Source of the DNA: Candidatus Poribacteria bacterium
GTDB taxonomy: Bacteria; Poribacteria; WGA-4E; PCPOR2b
Length of the DNA stretch: 64,000 nt
Reading direction: 5' to 3'
Assembly (NCBI GenBank): GCA_028819845.1
Contig: JAPPKS010000027.1
Span: forward strand, 1-64,000
Part shown: one piece after another, positions 41,962 to 53,410 of the stretch
Numbering within the stretch: the first letter of the stretch is position 1
Layout: each line of letters starts with the position of its first letter
The notes under the pieces: generated by a model
The model's input: the letters and a program-made list of their open reading frames with translations, nothing else
What the model was told of the DNA's origin: nothing
Databases searched by the model: none
Translations under genes and position numbers: made by a program

Positions 41962-44712
41962 TTAAAAGGCGTGCCCCAGTTCGATATGGATGCGGCGTGA
42001 GTATTTCTCAGTGAGCGGGAAACCAAAATCCAAACGAGCGGGCCCAAGGGGCGTTTCAATACGAAGCCCGACTCCGACTCCCGACCAAGGGAGGCTTTCT
42101 TTTACTTCCGAAAGTTTCAGTTTATCCCACACGTTGCCCGTGTCAAAAAACAAGGCACCGCCAATGAACTTAAATATTGGGTAGCGCAATTCTGTATTGA
42201 AAACAAACAAAACGTCCCCACGAGGATTGTCCGATTCGCTGGGGCCTAATGACCGCTCATCGTACCCCCTAACCGTTGTGGATCCACCCGCCCAAAAACG
42301 TTCAAATGAGAGGAGGTCGTCAATCTCCCGGGCACGGTTGGGGCGCAACCAACCAAGCCGGAGCGCATTCGCGACAACTACCCGTCCAATCTGCTTGTAG
42401 TGGCGATTATCCGTTGTAAATTTCACAAAACGGGTTTCGCCGCCAAGAAACGCGCCGGCATACTCTACTGCCACCTCGTTGAACCATCCATTTCCGGGGT
42501 TAAGAAAGCTATCCCGATTATCCCGATGAAACGAGATTCCCAAACTGCTCACAATGGTGCTTCTGTCACTATCGCTCTGATGTAACTCCTGATATTTGTA
42601 TTGCATAGCCAAGTTACTATGCAATCCAAGCCGTTTCGCAAGATTGGCCGTTACGCCGCGGGCGCGTATGTCATCGTTTTCTTCCAAATTATCTTCAAAT
42701 AGGCGAAGGGTGCCGATTGTATGTCCAAGGATTGGTGGTTTTAACCACGGTTCAACCAAGGTAAGTTCATACAGGTTACCTCGCGTTCCGATTCGAAACT
42801 GCATCCCTGCTCGCATGTTGCGTTTGTGAATATTATTGTGAGTCACACCGATAGTTCCCCGAACGCCTTCCGACGGGCTATAACCGCCGCTCAAGCTCAT
42901 TGAACCGGGAGCTCTGACTTTGGCGTCGACATTGACATCAACGACCTTTTCCCCTTCAAGCTGTCCAGGCGTTTGAATATCGATTTCGCGAAAGATTCCG
43001 AGATTAAACAATCGCCGACGACCTTCAATCAGTTTTTCGTGGTTAAACACGGTGCCGTCTAGGTTCTTAAATTCTCGCTCCAAAACGTGTAGTTTGATTC
43101 TCCCCTCCCCATCAAAGTAGAACCTGCCAAACTTGGCTTGAATGCCCTCAGAGATTTGATAAACCAGCCTACCTGTTTCCGGCTGGTAGTGCGATTCAAT
43201 GCTTGCGTAGATATACCCTTCCTTACTGTAATGGGACTGGATCGATTGCACATCGCGCGCCACAATGTCTGTGCTGTACGGTTCCCCCGGTTTTGCAGCG
43301 GGCTTCGATAGCAAGGTTCTAGCTTTAATTGTGCGGTTTCCTTTAATGCTCACAACCTCTATGATCTGACGTTTTCCCTCTATAACGTTAATCATTAATT
43401 TGATGCGCCCTTTTTTTTCATCAATCTCTTTTTCCGGTTTGATTTGAACGTCGGCATAACCGGCTTTTTTATAAAACAGCTTCAGTACACGGCGGTCTTT
43501 TTCCAAAATCTCCGGATCAAAAATCCCTTTAGGAAAAAACCTGCCAAATCCCGGAATCATACTACCGACGCGGCTGCGTGATTGGGTTTCCATCTTTCGC
43601 CGAAGTTCGGCGGCCGTAAATGCCGCATTCCCCGCAAAATTAATTTCACCGATGTGCAGCACTACGCCGGGATGAATATCGAAACGAATGGTTACTTCAT
43701 CCTTCGATTCACTTTCAATCTGGTACTCAACCTCCGGGGCAAAATACCCTTTTTGTTGGTAGATGCGGCAAATTTGTTGTGTATTGCTTCGAAGAATTGT
43801 GTCCGAATAGCCATCCTGCTTGAATAAACTCAATTTCTCTCTGAGTTCGCGGCTGTCGACATTATCACCCACTAGTTTGACAATGACTTTTTTCCCTTCG
43901 CGCACTTGGTACATGAGAGAAACCAGTTGCGGTTTTTCATCAAAATACAGTTCGGGCTGAATATGGACGGTGAGATATCCGTTTTTACGATATAATGTGC
44001 TGATGGCGTCAATGTCTTCTTCGATGCGGCGCTTCTGGAAAGGTTTTCCTGCCTTACTATGCAGCACCTTGCCCAACTTTTTAGGCGCAATCCCTCTTAC
44101 CCCTTTAAATCCGATTTCCCGAATCAGGGATTGCCGCCCCTCGGAGATTTCGTACACAAGATTGACCTCACGTGCAAGTTGCGGATCGGGCGGAATGAAG
44201 CACACTTCTGCTTGAAGATAGCCGTTTTCATCTGTGTATAAATCGAGAATTCTTTGTCTATCTTGCCTCGCAACTTGCTCATGATATTCTTCATTCGGGC
44301 GTGATTTCATCACTTGAAAAAGGTCATCTTTGCTCAAACGGTCATTTCCGGTGAATTGGATTTGCTGTACGGTGATTTTCGTGGAAAGCATAAATCGAAT
44401 CAAAACGCCGCCGGGCGCGGCGGTTTCAAGAACTTCCACCTGAGAAAACTCACCGACTGCATAGATTGATTCAATGCTCTTTCGAATCGTGTAGCGGGAG
44501 GATGGTTTTCCTATTGAAATTTTAGTTCTGTGTCGGAGGTCATCGAGCAGAGAAGATTCATCAATGGTGTTGCCGTCGAGGAGGTATACTATATTGACGA
44601 CCTGATGGTTGTGCAACTTTCCCAACACAGGGTTGGACGCAAGCATCAGGCTAATGATGAGATACGGAAGGAAACGGTGTTCCGTTTTTTGGCTCTCGGT
44701 TGAGCGCTTCAT
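41962..44712 (-). CDS. bamA: Outer-membrane assembly factor BamA (Omp85) with about seven POTRA domains
   Basis: Inserts beta-barrel proteins into the outer membrane. The protein has 916 residues. A signal peptide (LIISLMLASNPVLG) is followed by what I read as seven consecutive POTRA repeats between about residues 34 and 600, each with the VxxIxFxGN...GY pattern (for example IQFTGNDRLSKDDLF, INFAGNAAFTAAELRRK, VSIKGNRTIKARTL). The C-terminal 16-strand barrel follows (SLSGGYSPSEGVRGTIGV; FWAGGSTTVRGYDERSLGP carries the VRGY motif; ends IHIELGHAF with terminal Phe). Enterobacterial BamA has five POTRA. It lies directly downstream of tamB, 46 bases apart. Confidence 0.93.
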   Translation of the reverse strand: MKRSTESQKTEHRFLPYLIISLMLASNPVLGKLHNHQVVNIVYLLDGNTIDESSLLDDLRHRTKISIGKPSSRYTIRKSIESIYAVGEFSQVEVLETAAPGGVLIRFMLSTKITVQQIQFTGNDRLSKDDLFQVMKSRPNEEYHEQVARQDRQRILDLYTDENGYLQAEVCFIPPDPQLAREVNLVYEISEGRQSLIREIGFKGVRGIAPKKLGKVLHSKAGKPFQKRRIEEDIDAISTLYRKNGYLTVHIQPELYFDEKPQLVSLMYQVREGKKVIVKLVGDNVDSRELREKLSLFKQDGYSDTILRSNTQQICRIYQQKGYFAPEVEYQIESESKDEVTIRFDIHPGVVLHIGEINFAGNAAFTAAELRRKMETQSRSRVGSMIPGFGRFFPKGIFDPEILEKDRRVLKLFYKKAGYADVQIKPEKEIDEKKGRIKLMINVIEGKRQIIEVVSIKGNRTIKARTLLSKPAAKPGEPYSTDIVARDVQSIQSHYSKEGYIYASIESHYQPETGRLVYQISEGIQAKFGRFYFDGEGRIKLHVLEREFKNLDGTVFNHEKLIEGRRRLFNLGIFREIDIQTPGQLEGEKVVDVNVDAKVRAPGSMSLSGGYSPSEGVRGTIGVTHNNIHKRNMRAGMQFRIGTRGNLYELTLVEPWLKPPILGHTIGTLRLFEDNLEENDDIRARGVTANLAKRLGLHSNLAMQYKYQELHQSDSDRSTIVSSLGISFHRDNRDSFLNPGNGWFNEVAVEYAGAFLGGETRFVKFTTDNRHYKQIGRVVVANALRLGWLRPNRAREIDDLLSFERFWAGGSTTVRGYDERSLGPSESDNPRGDVLFVFNTELRYPIFKFIGGALFFDTGNVWDKLKLSEVKESLPWSGVGVGLRIETPLGPARLDFGFPLTEKYSRRIHIELGHAF

Positions 44713-44758
44713 CTAAATCCATCTTGCGAATGACTTAATTTTGCTTCGGATTTAACGC

Positions 44759-47700
44759 CTAACGAATCGGCGTCAACCCAAATTTCTGTTGAAGTTTGAG
44801 ATCGATACCAAATTTGCCCTGCTCGTTCTTTTCACCTTTTACCGTGATGTGTCTATTAATCAGATATTCAACTTCAATGCGAGGTTCGGTGTGAAGTTGG
44901 AAGGTAAAACCGGACGTTAGAAAAAAGCGTTCGGAGATGGCTTTGGTAAAGAAGAATTGTGACGCCTCGAACGCGCTAGGGCTAATGTCAAACCGCACGT
45001 CATCAACGAACCCCACGGCATCCGCAACACGGCTTCCCAAAAAGCGTTGAGAATGCCGCAGCAAAAGGTTTGAGGTAGCGCCCGCCGATAGCGGCTCAGA
45101 AGTGTCGGCGCCGCCGAACGACAAAATGCGAACGATCTGCCTTGAGGTAAATTGATACTCTTCGCCAGCGCTTTTTCGGAGAACTTCAACCTGAAACTCG
45201 GGTGGGCGATGCTCGTTGAGATAACCGCTTAAACGGGCTTTAATGTTCAGATCTTTCGTACGCTCTTGGTCATCGGTTGTTACTAAGGGAATGTTTCTAA
45301 TCGGATCGATGGTTTCGGCATCAATTTTGTATTGGGGGTTAAATTCAAATGGGTTGGTGTTTTCTATAAATGAGCCTTCATTTATAGAAAAGAGGTGGTC
45401 CAGCAATGAAAACTGGCCCTCCAACAAATTCACGCGCCCATCAAAGATGGGTTTTTGAATAGGTCCGACGATCTTGCCGTTTACGACAGATACTGCGACT
45501 TCAAGTTCGCCGATGTCGGACTCCATTCGTAAATTATCGTCGGCGAATACCGCAAGATTCAATCGTAAATCACGGACAATCGGGTAGTCGAACCACACTT
45601 CAGTTTGGATGCCTGCGTCTTTATCAAACCAATTCTCAACTAATTCCCTCCAGTGATTCTCGTACCGCCCCTCGGTGATATGGATAGAACCTGTGAGTTC
45701 CGGAAGTTTCAACCCGCCATTAATTGCAAGGTCTGCCCGCTCGAGTTCAACCCAGTACACGCCGGGCATCTCAAAAACACATCCGCCGCTCAATGCTGCA
45801 GTAAGATTTAAATTTTGTATACGATGCCAGTCTGATTCTACAGAGCCGTTTATCCGGTATGCGCCGCCATTTAGTCTGCCATCAAATCGCCGAATATTCA
45901 GTCCACCATGGGTGAAATCGATGTCAATCTCAGTTTTCTCAATTTTTGTGTACGAATCCGGGAAGTCAAATTCTAAATTCCTTAGATTTGCAACCCCTTT
46001 CAATTGCGGCGACCGTAGAGGTCCCCCGATTGTCACGCCAATTTCGCCCGTACCATCAGCAAAATCGCATGAGGGAATAATGAGCGGCAGAAAATCTAAA
46101 TTGCGGATAGCCGCATCTAATCTACCCTCGATTTCGTCGTGCTGAAGCGGTTCTGCTTTAAATTCGAGAAAAGAAAGATTAAATGGAATGAGTCCTGAAA
46201 ACTTGGCTCGATTGGCACCTACGGAGAAGCGCACGTTATTTCCATCTATGCCGGTTAGGCGCAGTTTCTTATTTTTGTACACAATTTTGCCCGTAAATTC
46301 GTCCAGATGGGCATGACGAAGTGAAAACCTCGGCGTCTCCCATTCGAAAATGACTTCTGGATTTGCGTCTGTCCCGCGTATGTCTAACACTGCATTAAGA
46401 AAACCCCGAATCGCGTATGCATCGGGAAAAAAATCAGAGATAAAGCCGAGATTGAAATGATGCATATCCATGCGAAAATCCAACCGACCGCCCAATTTCC
46501 AACTTCCGGAACCGGTCATTTTTAGGCGCTGTGCGTCTGCATTGGACTTCTGATCTTCTAAAGTAAAATCGTCGAGCTTTACTGTCCGATCTTTTAGGCG
46601 AACCTTAATCACCTCCGGGTTACTTATTGTATAGTCCAGACCTTCCACCATGCTATTCACCAGCACATGCTGAATGTTTAAATCGCCAACTGCGTATTCA
46701 ATCAAATTGTGTACATCCGGCAAGGCAATCTTCGGCGTCCATGCGGTTTCACCGGGCGTGATTATCCGATTGATAGGGAATCGTAAACGCGCTTCTGCTG
46801 TGACGAATCCTTCAAAATCAGAGATAATTTCTCCGGTTAAGAAACTCCGCGCAAAATCAGAGATTTGCGCCTGTGTGACGGTGAATTGTTGCACCTCGAA
46901 ATCCGTGGGCAGCAGTCCGTTCATTTTGAATTCAATTGGTTTTGGGGCGGCATACTCCCCGGCGCCAATCTGAAAACTGAAAGCGGGAATACTAATTTTT
47001 CCGGCGCTTGCCTTCAGACGCATCGCCGCACCTGAAATCGGTGTGTCGAGGTGTTTGAATTTCATCATGCCGTTATGGACAGTTCCTTCGCCGACCAAGT
47101 AAGGTGAAGCGGTTGTTCCCCGAATGCTGAAATCCACTTCGGCTATGCCACCCGAGTCTTCGAGCAATACAGGGAACAATAAGGCTAGATAATCGAGCAT
47201 TATCTTTGATTCATTCTTCCCTTTTAATTGCAGGTTCATGGGTAATTCCGGAAACCGTTCTGGCAGATTGAGCGGCTGGAAGGAGAGATTTATCGGAATT
47301 TCGCCGGAGATTGACAACTGATTGTCGGCATTTCCCAACCGAATTGTATCTCCCATAACCAGGGTTCGATTGTTATATTTCGTAAATCCCTTATCTGAAA
47401 ATTCCGCATTTTTGCTCTTTGCGTAGGTATCCCATTCCGCATCAATAGTGGGTTCGGTAAGGGTGCCGCCCAGGGCAATCCGGCTAGAGAAACGGCCATC
47501 CAACAAAGCAGAAGTGTTAAACAGTGTCAACGTCAATGACGGTAACAATAACGCGTACGGAAGCTCGCTGAGTTCCAACTGTAGATTTAGGTTCCCATCG
47601 GTGTCACACGTGCCTGACGCATCTATGAATCCCCCACCTGGTTGTCCGATATGGAATGATTCAATGGTAAATCCCCCACCCGAATACCGACATATAATCG

Positions 47701-50700
47701 GCGCCAAATTCTGTACATTGTGCTTTTTGTAGATGAGGAGTTTATCTGAACCTTCTCTAACAACGTATGGTTGATTGCTATCTTCCCAAATAATTACCGT
47801 CCGCCCGCCATCTCCTTTTTCAACGGTGAATGACGAATTAGGGGGAATTGAGATTCCATGCTTTGAAAATAACAGTCCTAACGCTTCCGAAATGCCGCCG
47901 CGATTCAATTCGTCTAGATGCTTTTGTTCAGCGTCGAACTGCAACTTATTGATGCTAGCCCGTAGATTGCTGCATTTGAGCGTTCCGGATACTTGATTCG
48001 CTTGAAATCCGCTACCCTGAAGCGCTAATGAGACATCCACATGACCCTCCAAATCATACTCACGCATTAGGGCGGACTGCTTCCCGCGCATCACGTAGTT
48101 CACTAATTTTGTGAGATTCACCTGCCTTCCATCAAGTTGCAACTGAAACGAGGCTGGTGCGTGAAAACTAGGAATTGAAAATAGTGAGGATTGAGCTTTC
48201 GTTTTTGATAAGTTCCATCTTCCCGCGGCTCGATAGTTTCCGCCGGCAAGGTTCCAGTTGACGAATTCCAGTTCAACCGAAATTAAATCGTTCGTGAACC
48301 CAGCGCGGGCATTGTCCGCATTTGACAAGGGCGTATCGAAATCGGATTGTGATTTGCCGCCGCCATGTATTCGTATGCGGGCTTGCAGATTTTCAATCGG
48401 CTGCGGAAAATCGAACAGTTGCATCTCTGTTTCCTTTACATCAACCGATGCGGTCAATACCGGATGTTGAAGGCTGCCAGTCATTTCGCCGCTCAAATCC
48501 GCGTAGCCATGAAGATGAGATAGTTGCGGGAGATACTTCGTTAAAGGCGCCAAATGAAATTGCTTGCCGCGAAATTCGATACGCATGGCGTCTGCAGCAA
48601 TTCGGTCCTCAAAAGACATTGGCAATGCACTGAGATTTAACGGCACACTACCGTCAACATGAATGGAATTATCGAGCCAGAGAAAATTGGACTGCTCCAC
48701 AATCAAGTTCCGATTCTTGTAAACTAAACGTCCGGCGGCTTCACTAATGGTGACGGGTTCTAACGGTAAATTAACGGACAGATTTTCGAGCGACCAATCC
48801 AACACCAATTGAGCATCTTCGGCGGTTCCGTTCCCGGTGAGTTTATATCGGGCTGTGCCTGACACCATTGGCGTCATGCCTAAAATATCGGTTAGGTATT
48901 CGAGTGCAAACCCTTCAGACTCGACAGTGAAATCGAACCGTTCTCGAGGCAGGACTTTTTCGGCCGACGGCCGCGTCGAAGACGGCGGGTCCGGTTCAAA
49001 TGCCGCTGCACCCAGAGTCCCCGCTGCACGTAGTAAGCGGCGGCGGTCGCGGCTATCCGCAAGTTCAAAGGAGTCAACTTGCCAAACGTCGTCGGCGAAA
49101 CTGAGTTTAACAGTGGAAGGATTAATCAACTGCCTCCCATTAGCGTGAAGCGCGAGGGAAGGTAGGGTCATGTTCAGAGTGAATTGGGATGTGTCCGCGA
49201 GGGTTCCGGAGATTTCCAGCGCGCCGTCGGCGCTTCCCGTGATTTTATCTGACAGCGTGTCGTTAAAAATCCGCAGGATTGGCTTGACGTCTACACCCTT
49301 ACCGTCCACGAATACTTTGTATGGGTTTCCTTCAACCGATTCCATTACCCCTTGGATTCGACACGTGTTGTCAAATCCTGAACCTTCAAAGTGCAGTTTG
49401 TCGCCCATGTATATACCTTCAAGGTGAACATCGCGCAGCGGTTTTCCTGCGTAAGAGACCTTTGAGAAATCAAAGCTCAGATCGACCCTCGGATTTGTGA
49501 CGTTTGCACGACCGGTTGCAAGGACGACAAGATCGGCGTCCAATTGGAAATCTGTTATCCCCTTCGCGCGCGCAAGTTCTGCCAACCGCATCGCCTCGCT
49601 TTGGAAGCTGATGTCATAGTCTCCATCCGGCGTCAGTTCTGTGTTGAGCACGCCGCGCTGCCCACGAACCAATATCTCAAAATTGGGGGTCTTGACAACA
49701 TAATCCTGGATTTCTAATGGAAGCGTTAGTGGATCAAGCGCCAATTCCCAGGCTTGGCCGGCCGCGACGTGGAGGTTTCCCCGGCCGTCTAGGCTCGCAA
49801 GCGTCCCATCAAGTTTGAGTTCGCCGGTTGCAATTCCTTCAATAGGATAATCGTCTCCGGCAAGCCTAACATAATCCGCAATCTGAAGCGGCTGCGCGGT
49901 TACACTGAAATCGACAGGGATATCGTTTTCCATCCGGGCTACTCCGGTGAGCATTATTTCGCTCTCGCCCTTTACAAGGCTCACCGGATGGAGCGTAACG
50001 CGGCCTTCGGCATAGTGAAATTCCGCCCGCAAAACACCAATGGGGACATCGTATAAAGCGGCGTCGGGTATACTAAACGTTGCGGTGAGGGGAGGATTCG
50101 GTGATATCCTTCCTGTGAGCGTGCCACTGCCGCTCAGGTCCGGTAAACTCAAGATCCGAGAAAGTTTACCGACATCTATCTGGGTGATATTTAGATTGAT
50201 GGCAGATGGGTCTGCCGACCCAAGCGGCCCGTTAAGGCGAATTTCGGCATCATCAAGATTTGCCGACACGGATAACCGATTGTTTTCAATATCGCAGCGC
50301 GCTTTTGAAAGTCGAATAGGCACATCGTTCAGGGAAGCCTCGCTCAATTCTAGGTTGGAATCCAGTTGGAAACCGTTCAAATTAGCGCTGCCCCCGCGAA
50401 ACAGGATTTTGCCGTTGACACGCCCATTGACAACCAAAAAATCTTCGGGCAGTTCAATGACCGTGGGCAAAACCTGATGCGCTTGAAGGTCGGAAAGTTG
50501 CAACGATCCATTGTACTTCACACCTTCTGAAGCCAACTTAAAAACTGCGTCGCCCGTAGCTGATCCGGAAGCTAATTCCCCATTAATTGCGTTTAAGTGA
50601 AATCGATCCTGGGTAAACTCGGCGTCCGCAACCCAATTTTCAAGCGGTATCTGATTAATCTTTGCTTGAGGAAGTTTGAGATTACATTGTCCAACAATGT

Positions 50701-51577
50701 CGCCAATCCATCCCTTGGCTTGTATTGCGGCTTGTGCAAACCCTTCCAATTCATAAGTTGGGACATATTTCTGCAGATCTCGCAGATCGACATTGAGGCC
50801 AATTTGTGTATCTAGGATAGGCGTCGAACGCTCGTTACTCGGAGATTCGCTGTTGAAATTATTCAAGCCTCCGGAAATCGTCAGGGAAGAATTTCCCACA
50901 GTGAGGCGCAATGTTTTCAACTCGCCCTGGTTTTTCAAAAACTCAAACTCGGTTACGAGTTCGTCAATTTGCGTCGAAATGCCGTTCAATTCAAAGCTGC
51001 CATCTCTTATGTTCATGCTTCCATTATATTTGGCGCTTTGCTTCGGGTTATCTATGAGGCTATGAATGCCGCTGATGGCTATTTTGAATTTTCGCGTTTC
51101 ATCTACAAAAGAGATGCCGCCATCTTCAATGTTTGCACGTGCAATCACGAGTTGAGGGCGTCTCGCACTCGATTCGGTGGTTTTCTCCGGCATTAGCGAT
51201 GATAGGTTGAATTTGCCATCTCGATCAATATATGCGTTGATTTGTGGACGGTAAAGATTGAACCGCTGGACGACAAATTTACCCTGCATTAATCCCCAAA
51301 GTCGATACTTAACATTAACCTCATCAATCAGAATGGGATTCGGCTTGTCAGGATGTTGTTTGGCGACCTCGAGTTGGTGGACTTTCAATCCGGTTAACAC
51401 ATTACCGGATATCTTACCAATGGTGACTGGGTGATTCAACTGGTTTTCAAGTTCATCCACTATCACAATTCGAACCCGATTGAGCAGGTATGCAGAACGC
51501 GAAAAGAAAAATACGCCAATTACCAAAGTGATTACAATAACCGCAAAAAATGTCAGGAATACATTTCGCGTCCGCAT
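44759..51577 (-). CDS. tamB: TamB/DUF490-type giant translocation and lipid-transport protein
   Basis: A 2272-residue AsmA-like protein with an N-terminal membrane anchor (FLTFFAVIVITLVIGVFFF, residues 7-25). An immense run of beta-strand repeats follows, then the conserved C-terminal TamB domain (about 2000-2272; VDDVRFDISPSAFEASQFFF and EVEYLINRHITVKGEKNEQG). Such proteins form a hydrophobic groove bridging inner and outer membranes and are implicated in phospholipid transport; TamB partners with the Omp85 protein TamA. Here the Omp85 partner gene bamA follows immediately. At nearly twice the length of the E. coli protein it would span a wide periplasm. It is transcribed from the promoter at 51767-51795. 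Confidence 0.92.
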   Translation of the reverse strand: MRTRNVFLTFFAVIVITLVIGVFFFSRSAYLLNRVRIVIVDELENQLNHPVTIGKISGNVLTGLKVHQLEVAKQHPDKPNPILIDEVNVKYRLWGLMQGKFVVQRFNLYRPQINAYIDRDGKFNLSSLMPEKTTESSARRPQLVIARANIEDGGISFVDETRKFKIAISGIHSLIDNPKQSAKYNGSMNIRDGSFELNGISTQIDELVTEFEFLKNQGELKTLRLTVGNSSLTISGGLNNFNSESPSNERSTPILDTQIGLNVDLRDLQKYVPTYELEGFAQAAIQAKGWIGDIVGQCNLKLPQAKINQIPLENWVADAEFTQDRFHLNAINGELASGSATGDAVFKLASEGVKYNGSLQLSDLQAHQVLPTVIELPEDFLVVNGRVNGKILFRGGSANLNGFQLDSNLELSEASLNDVPIRLSKARCDIENNRLSVSANLDDAEIRLNGPLGSADPSAINLNITQIDVGKLSRILSLPDLSGSGTLTGRISPNPPLTATFSIPDAALYDVPIGVLRAEFHYAEGRVTLHPVSLVKGESEIMLTGVARMENDIPVDFSVTAQPLQIADYVRLAGDDYPIEGIATGELKLDGTLASLDGRGNLHVAAGQAWELALDPLTLPLEIQDYVVKTPNFEILVRGQRGVLNTELTPDGDYDISFQSEAMRLAELARAKGITDFQLDADLVVLATGRANVTNPRVDLSFDFSKVSYAGKPLRDVHLEGIYMGDKLHFEGSGFDNTCRIQGVMESVEGNPYKVFVDGKGVDVKPILRIFNDTLSDKITGSADGALEISGTLADTSQFTLNMTLPSLALHANGRQLINPSTVKLSFADDVWQVDSFELADSRDRRRLLRAAGTLGAAAFEPDPPSSTRPSAEKVLPRERFDFTVESEGFALEYLTDILGMTPMVSGTARYKLTGNGTAEDAQLVLDWSLENLSVNLPLEPVTISEAAGRLVYKNRNLIVEQSNFLWLDNSIHVDGSVPLNLSALPMSFEDRIAADAMRIEFRGKQFHLAPLTKYLPQLSHLHGYADLSGEMTGSLQHPVLTASVDVKETEMQLFDFPQPIENLQARIRIHGGGKSQSDFDTPLSNADNARAGFTNDLISVELEFVNWNLAGGNYRAAGRWNLSKTKAQSSLFSIPSFHAPASFQLQLDGRQVNLTKLVNYVMRGKQSALMREYDLEGHVDVSLALQGSGFQANQVSGTLKCSNLRASINKLQFDAEQKHLDELNRGGISEALGLLFSKHGISIPPNSSFTVEKGDGGRTVIIWEDSNQPYVVREGSDKLLIYKKHNVQNLAPIICRYSGGGFTIESFHIGQPGGGFIDASGTCDTDGNLNLQLELSELPYALLLPSLTLTLFNTSALLDGRFSSRIALGGTLTEPTIDAEWDTYAKSKNAEFSDKGFTKYNNRTLVMGDTIRLGNADNQLSISGEIPINLSFQPLNLPERFPELPMNLQLKGKNESKIMLDYLALLFPVLLEDSGGIAEVDFSIRGTTASPYLVGEGTVHNGMMKFKHLDTPISGAAMRLKASAGKISIPAFSFQIGAGEYAAPKPIEFKMNGLLPTDFEVQQFTVTQAQISDFARSFLTGEIISDFEGFVTAEARLRFPINRIITPGETAWTPKIALPDVHNLIEYAVGDLNIQHVLVNSMVEGLDYTISNPEVIKVRLKDRTVKLDDFTLEDQKSNADAQRLKMTGSGSWKLGGRLDFRMDMHHFNLGFISDFFPDAYAIRGFLNAVLDIRGTDANPEVIFEWETPRFSLRHAHLDEFTGKIVYKNKKLRLTGIDGNNVRFSVGANRAKFSGLIPFNLSFLEFKAEPLQHDEIEGRLDAAIRNLDFLPLIIPSCDFADGTGEIGVTIGGPLRSPQLKGVANLRNLEFDFPDSYTKIEKTEIDIDFTHGGLNIRRFDGRLNGGAYRINGSVESDWHRIQNLNLTAALSGGCVFEMPGVYWVELERADLAINGGLKLPELTGSIHITEGRYENHWRELVENWFDKDAGIQTEVWFDYPIVRDLRLNLAVFADDNLRMESDIGELEVAVSVVNGKIVGPIQKPIFDGRVNLLEGQFSLLDHLFSINEGSFIENTNPFEFNPQYKIDAETIDPIRNIPLVTTDDQERTKDLNIKARLSGYLNEHRPPEFQVEVLRKSAGEEYQFTSRQIVRILSFGGADTSEPLSAGATSNLLLRHSQRFLGSRVADAVGFVDDVRFDISPSAFEASQFFFTKAISERFFLTSGFTFQLHTEPRIEVEYLINRHITVKGEKNEQGKFGIDLKLQQKFGLTPIR
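45361..45390. repeat. Perfect 13-bp inverted repeat inside tamB
   Basis: TTTCTATAAATGA, loop GCCT, TCATTTATAGAAA. It lies in the coding sequence at INEGSFIEN and is AT-rich against the local background. It could form a strong RNA hairpin or be a protein-binding site; no function is assigned. Confidence 0.7.
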
Positions 51578-51766
51578 AGTGCCTTCCTACGATGCTTAGG
51601 GTTCATTTGCAGCGGGTTTTTGGTGTAAAACAACCGATCTTGATTCGGTGCGGCGATTTTGCACATCAAATGGATTTTACGGGCGGTTGGAAGGATTTTT
51701 ACGTTATCCATTTAGTGGCACAGGGTGTCTAACGTACGACAAATTCTCTGCAAATCGTGGCTAAGT

Positions 51767-51795
51767 ATAATAGCAAATTGCGATGTGACCGTCAA
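51767..51795 (-). promoter_or_regulatory. Promoter of tamB-bamA
   Basis: Minus strand: TTGACG (51790-51795), 17-base spacer, TATTAT (51767-51772). It leaves about 185 bases of leader before the tamB ATG; 51578-51766 has no gene that I can see. Confidence 0.65.
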
Positions 51796-51830
51796 GGATA
51801 TTTGCCGCAGCTACGGCGCGGCACGAAATT

Positions 51831-51860
51831 TTGCACATCATCTCCAAAGTCGGATATAAT
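51831..51860 (+). promoter_or_regulatory. Possible promoter of lysA
   Basis: TTGCAC (51831-51836), 18-base spacer, TATAAT (51855-51860). About 190 bases precede the lysA start. No small gene in that leader is convincing. Confidence 0.45.
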
Positions 51861-51978
51861 TGGCGGATTGGACATCAAATCAAAGCAGAATACCACGAAA
51901 ATTTCTGGCCGATGATTGATTGGCGAGTAAGATTAAATTTCTGGTTTTCTCACACATCGGATGATAACATTGATATAA

Positions 51979-53298
<1,320 letters not shown>

Positions 53299-53410
53299 CC
53301 GATTAATTCAGCCGCCATGAGTGTGGTTGGCAATGTATCCGGCGCACGGTGAAGACCCAGGATTAAAGCGTACTGAATGAAAGCGAAATACTTGGGGATA
53401 CAGAGAATCT

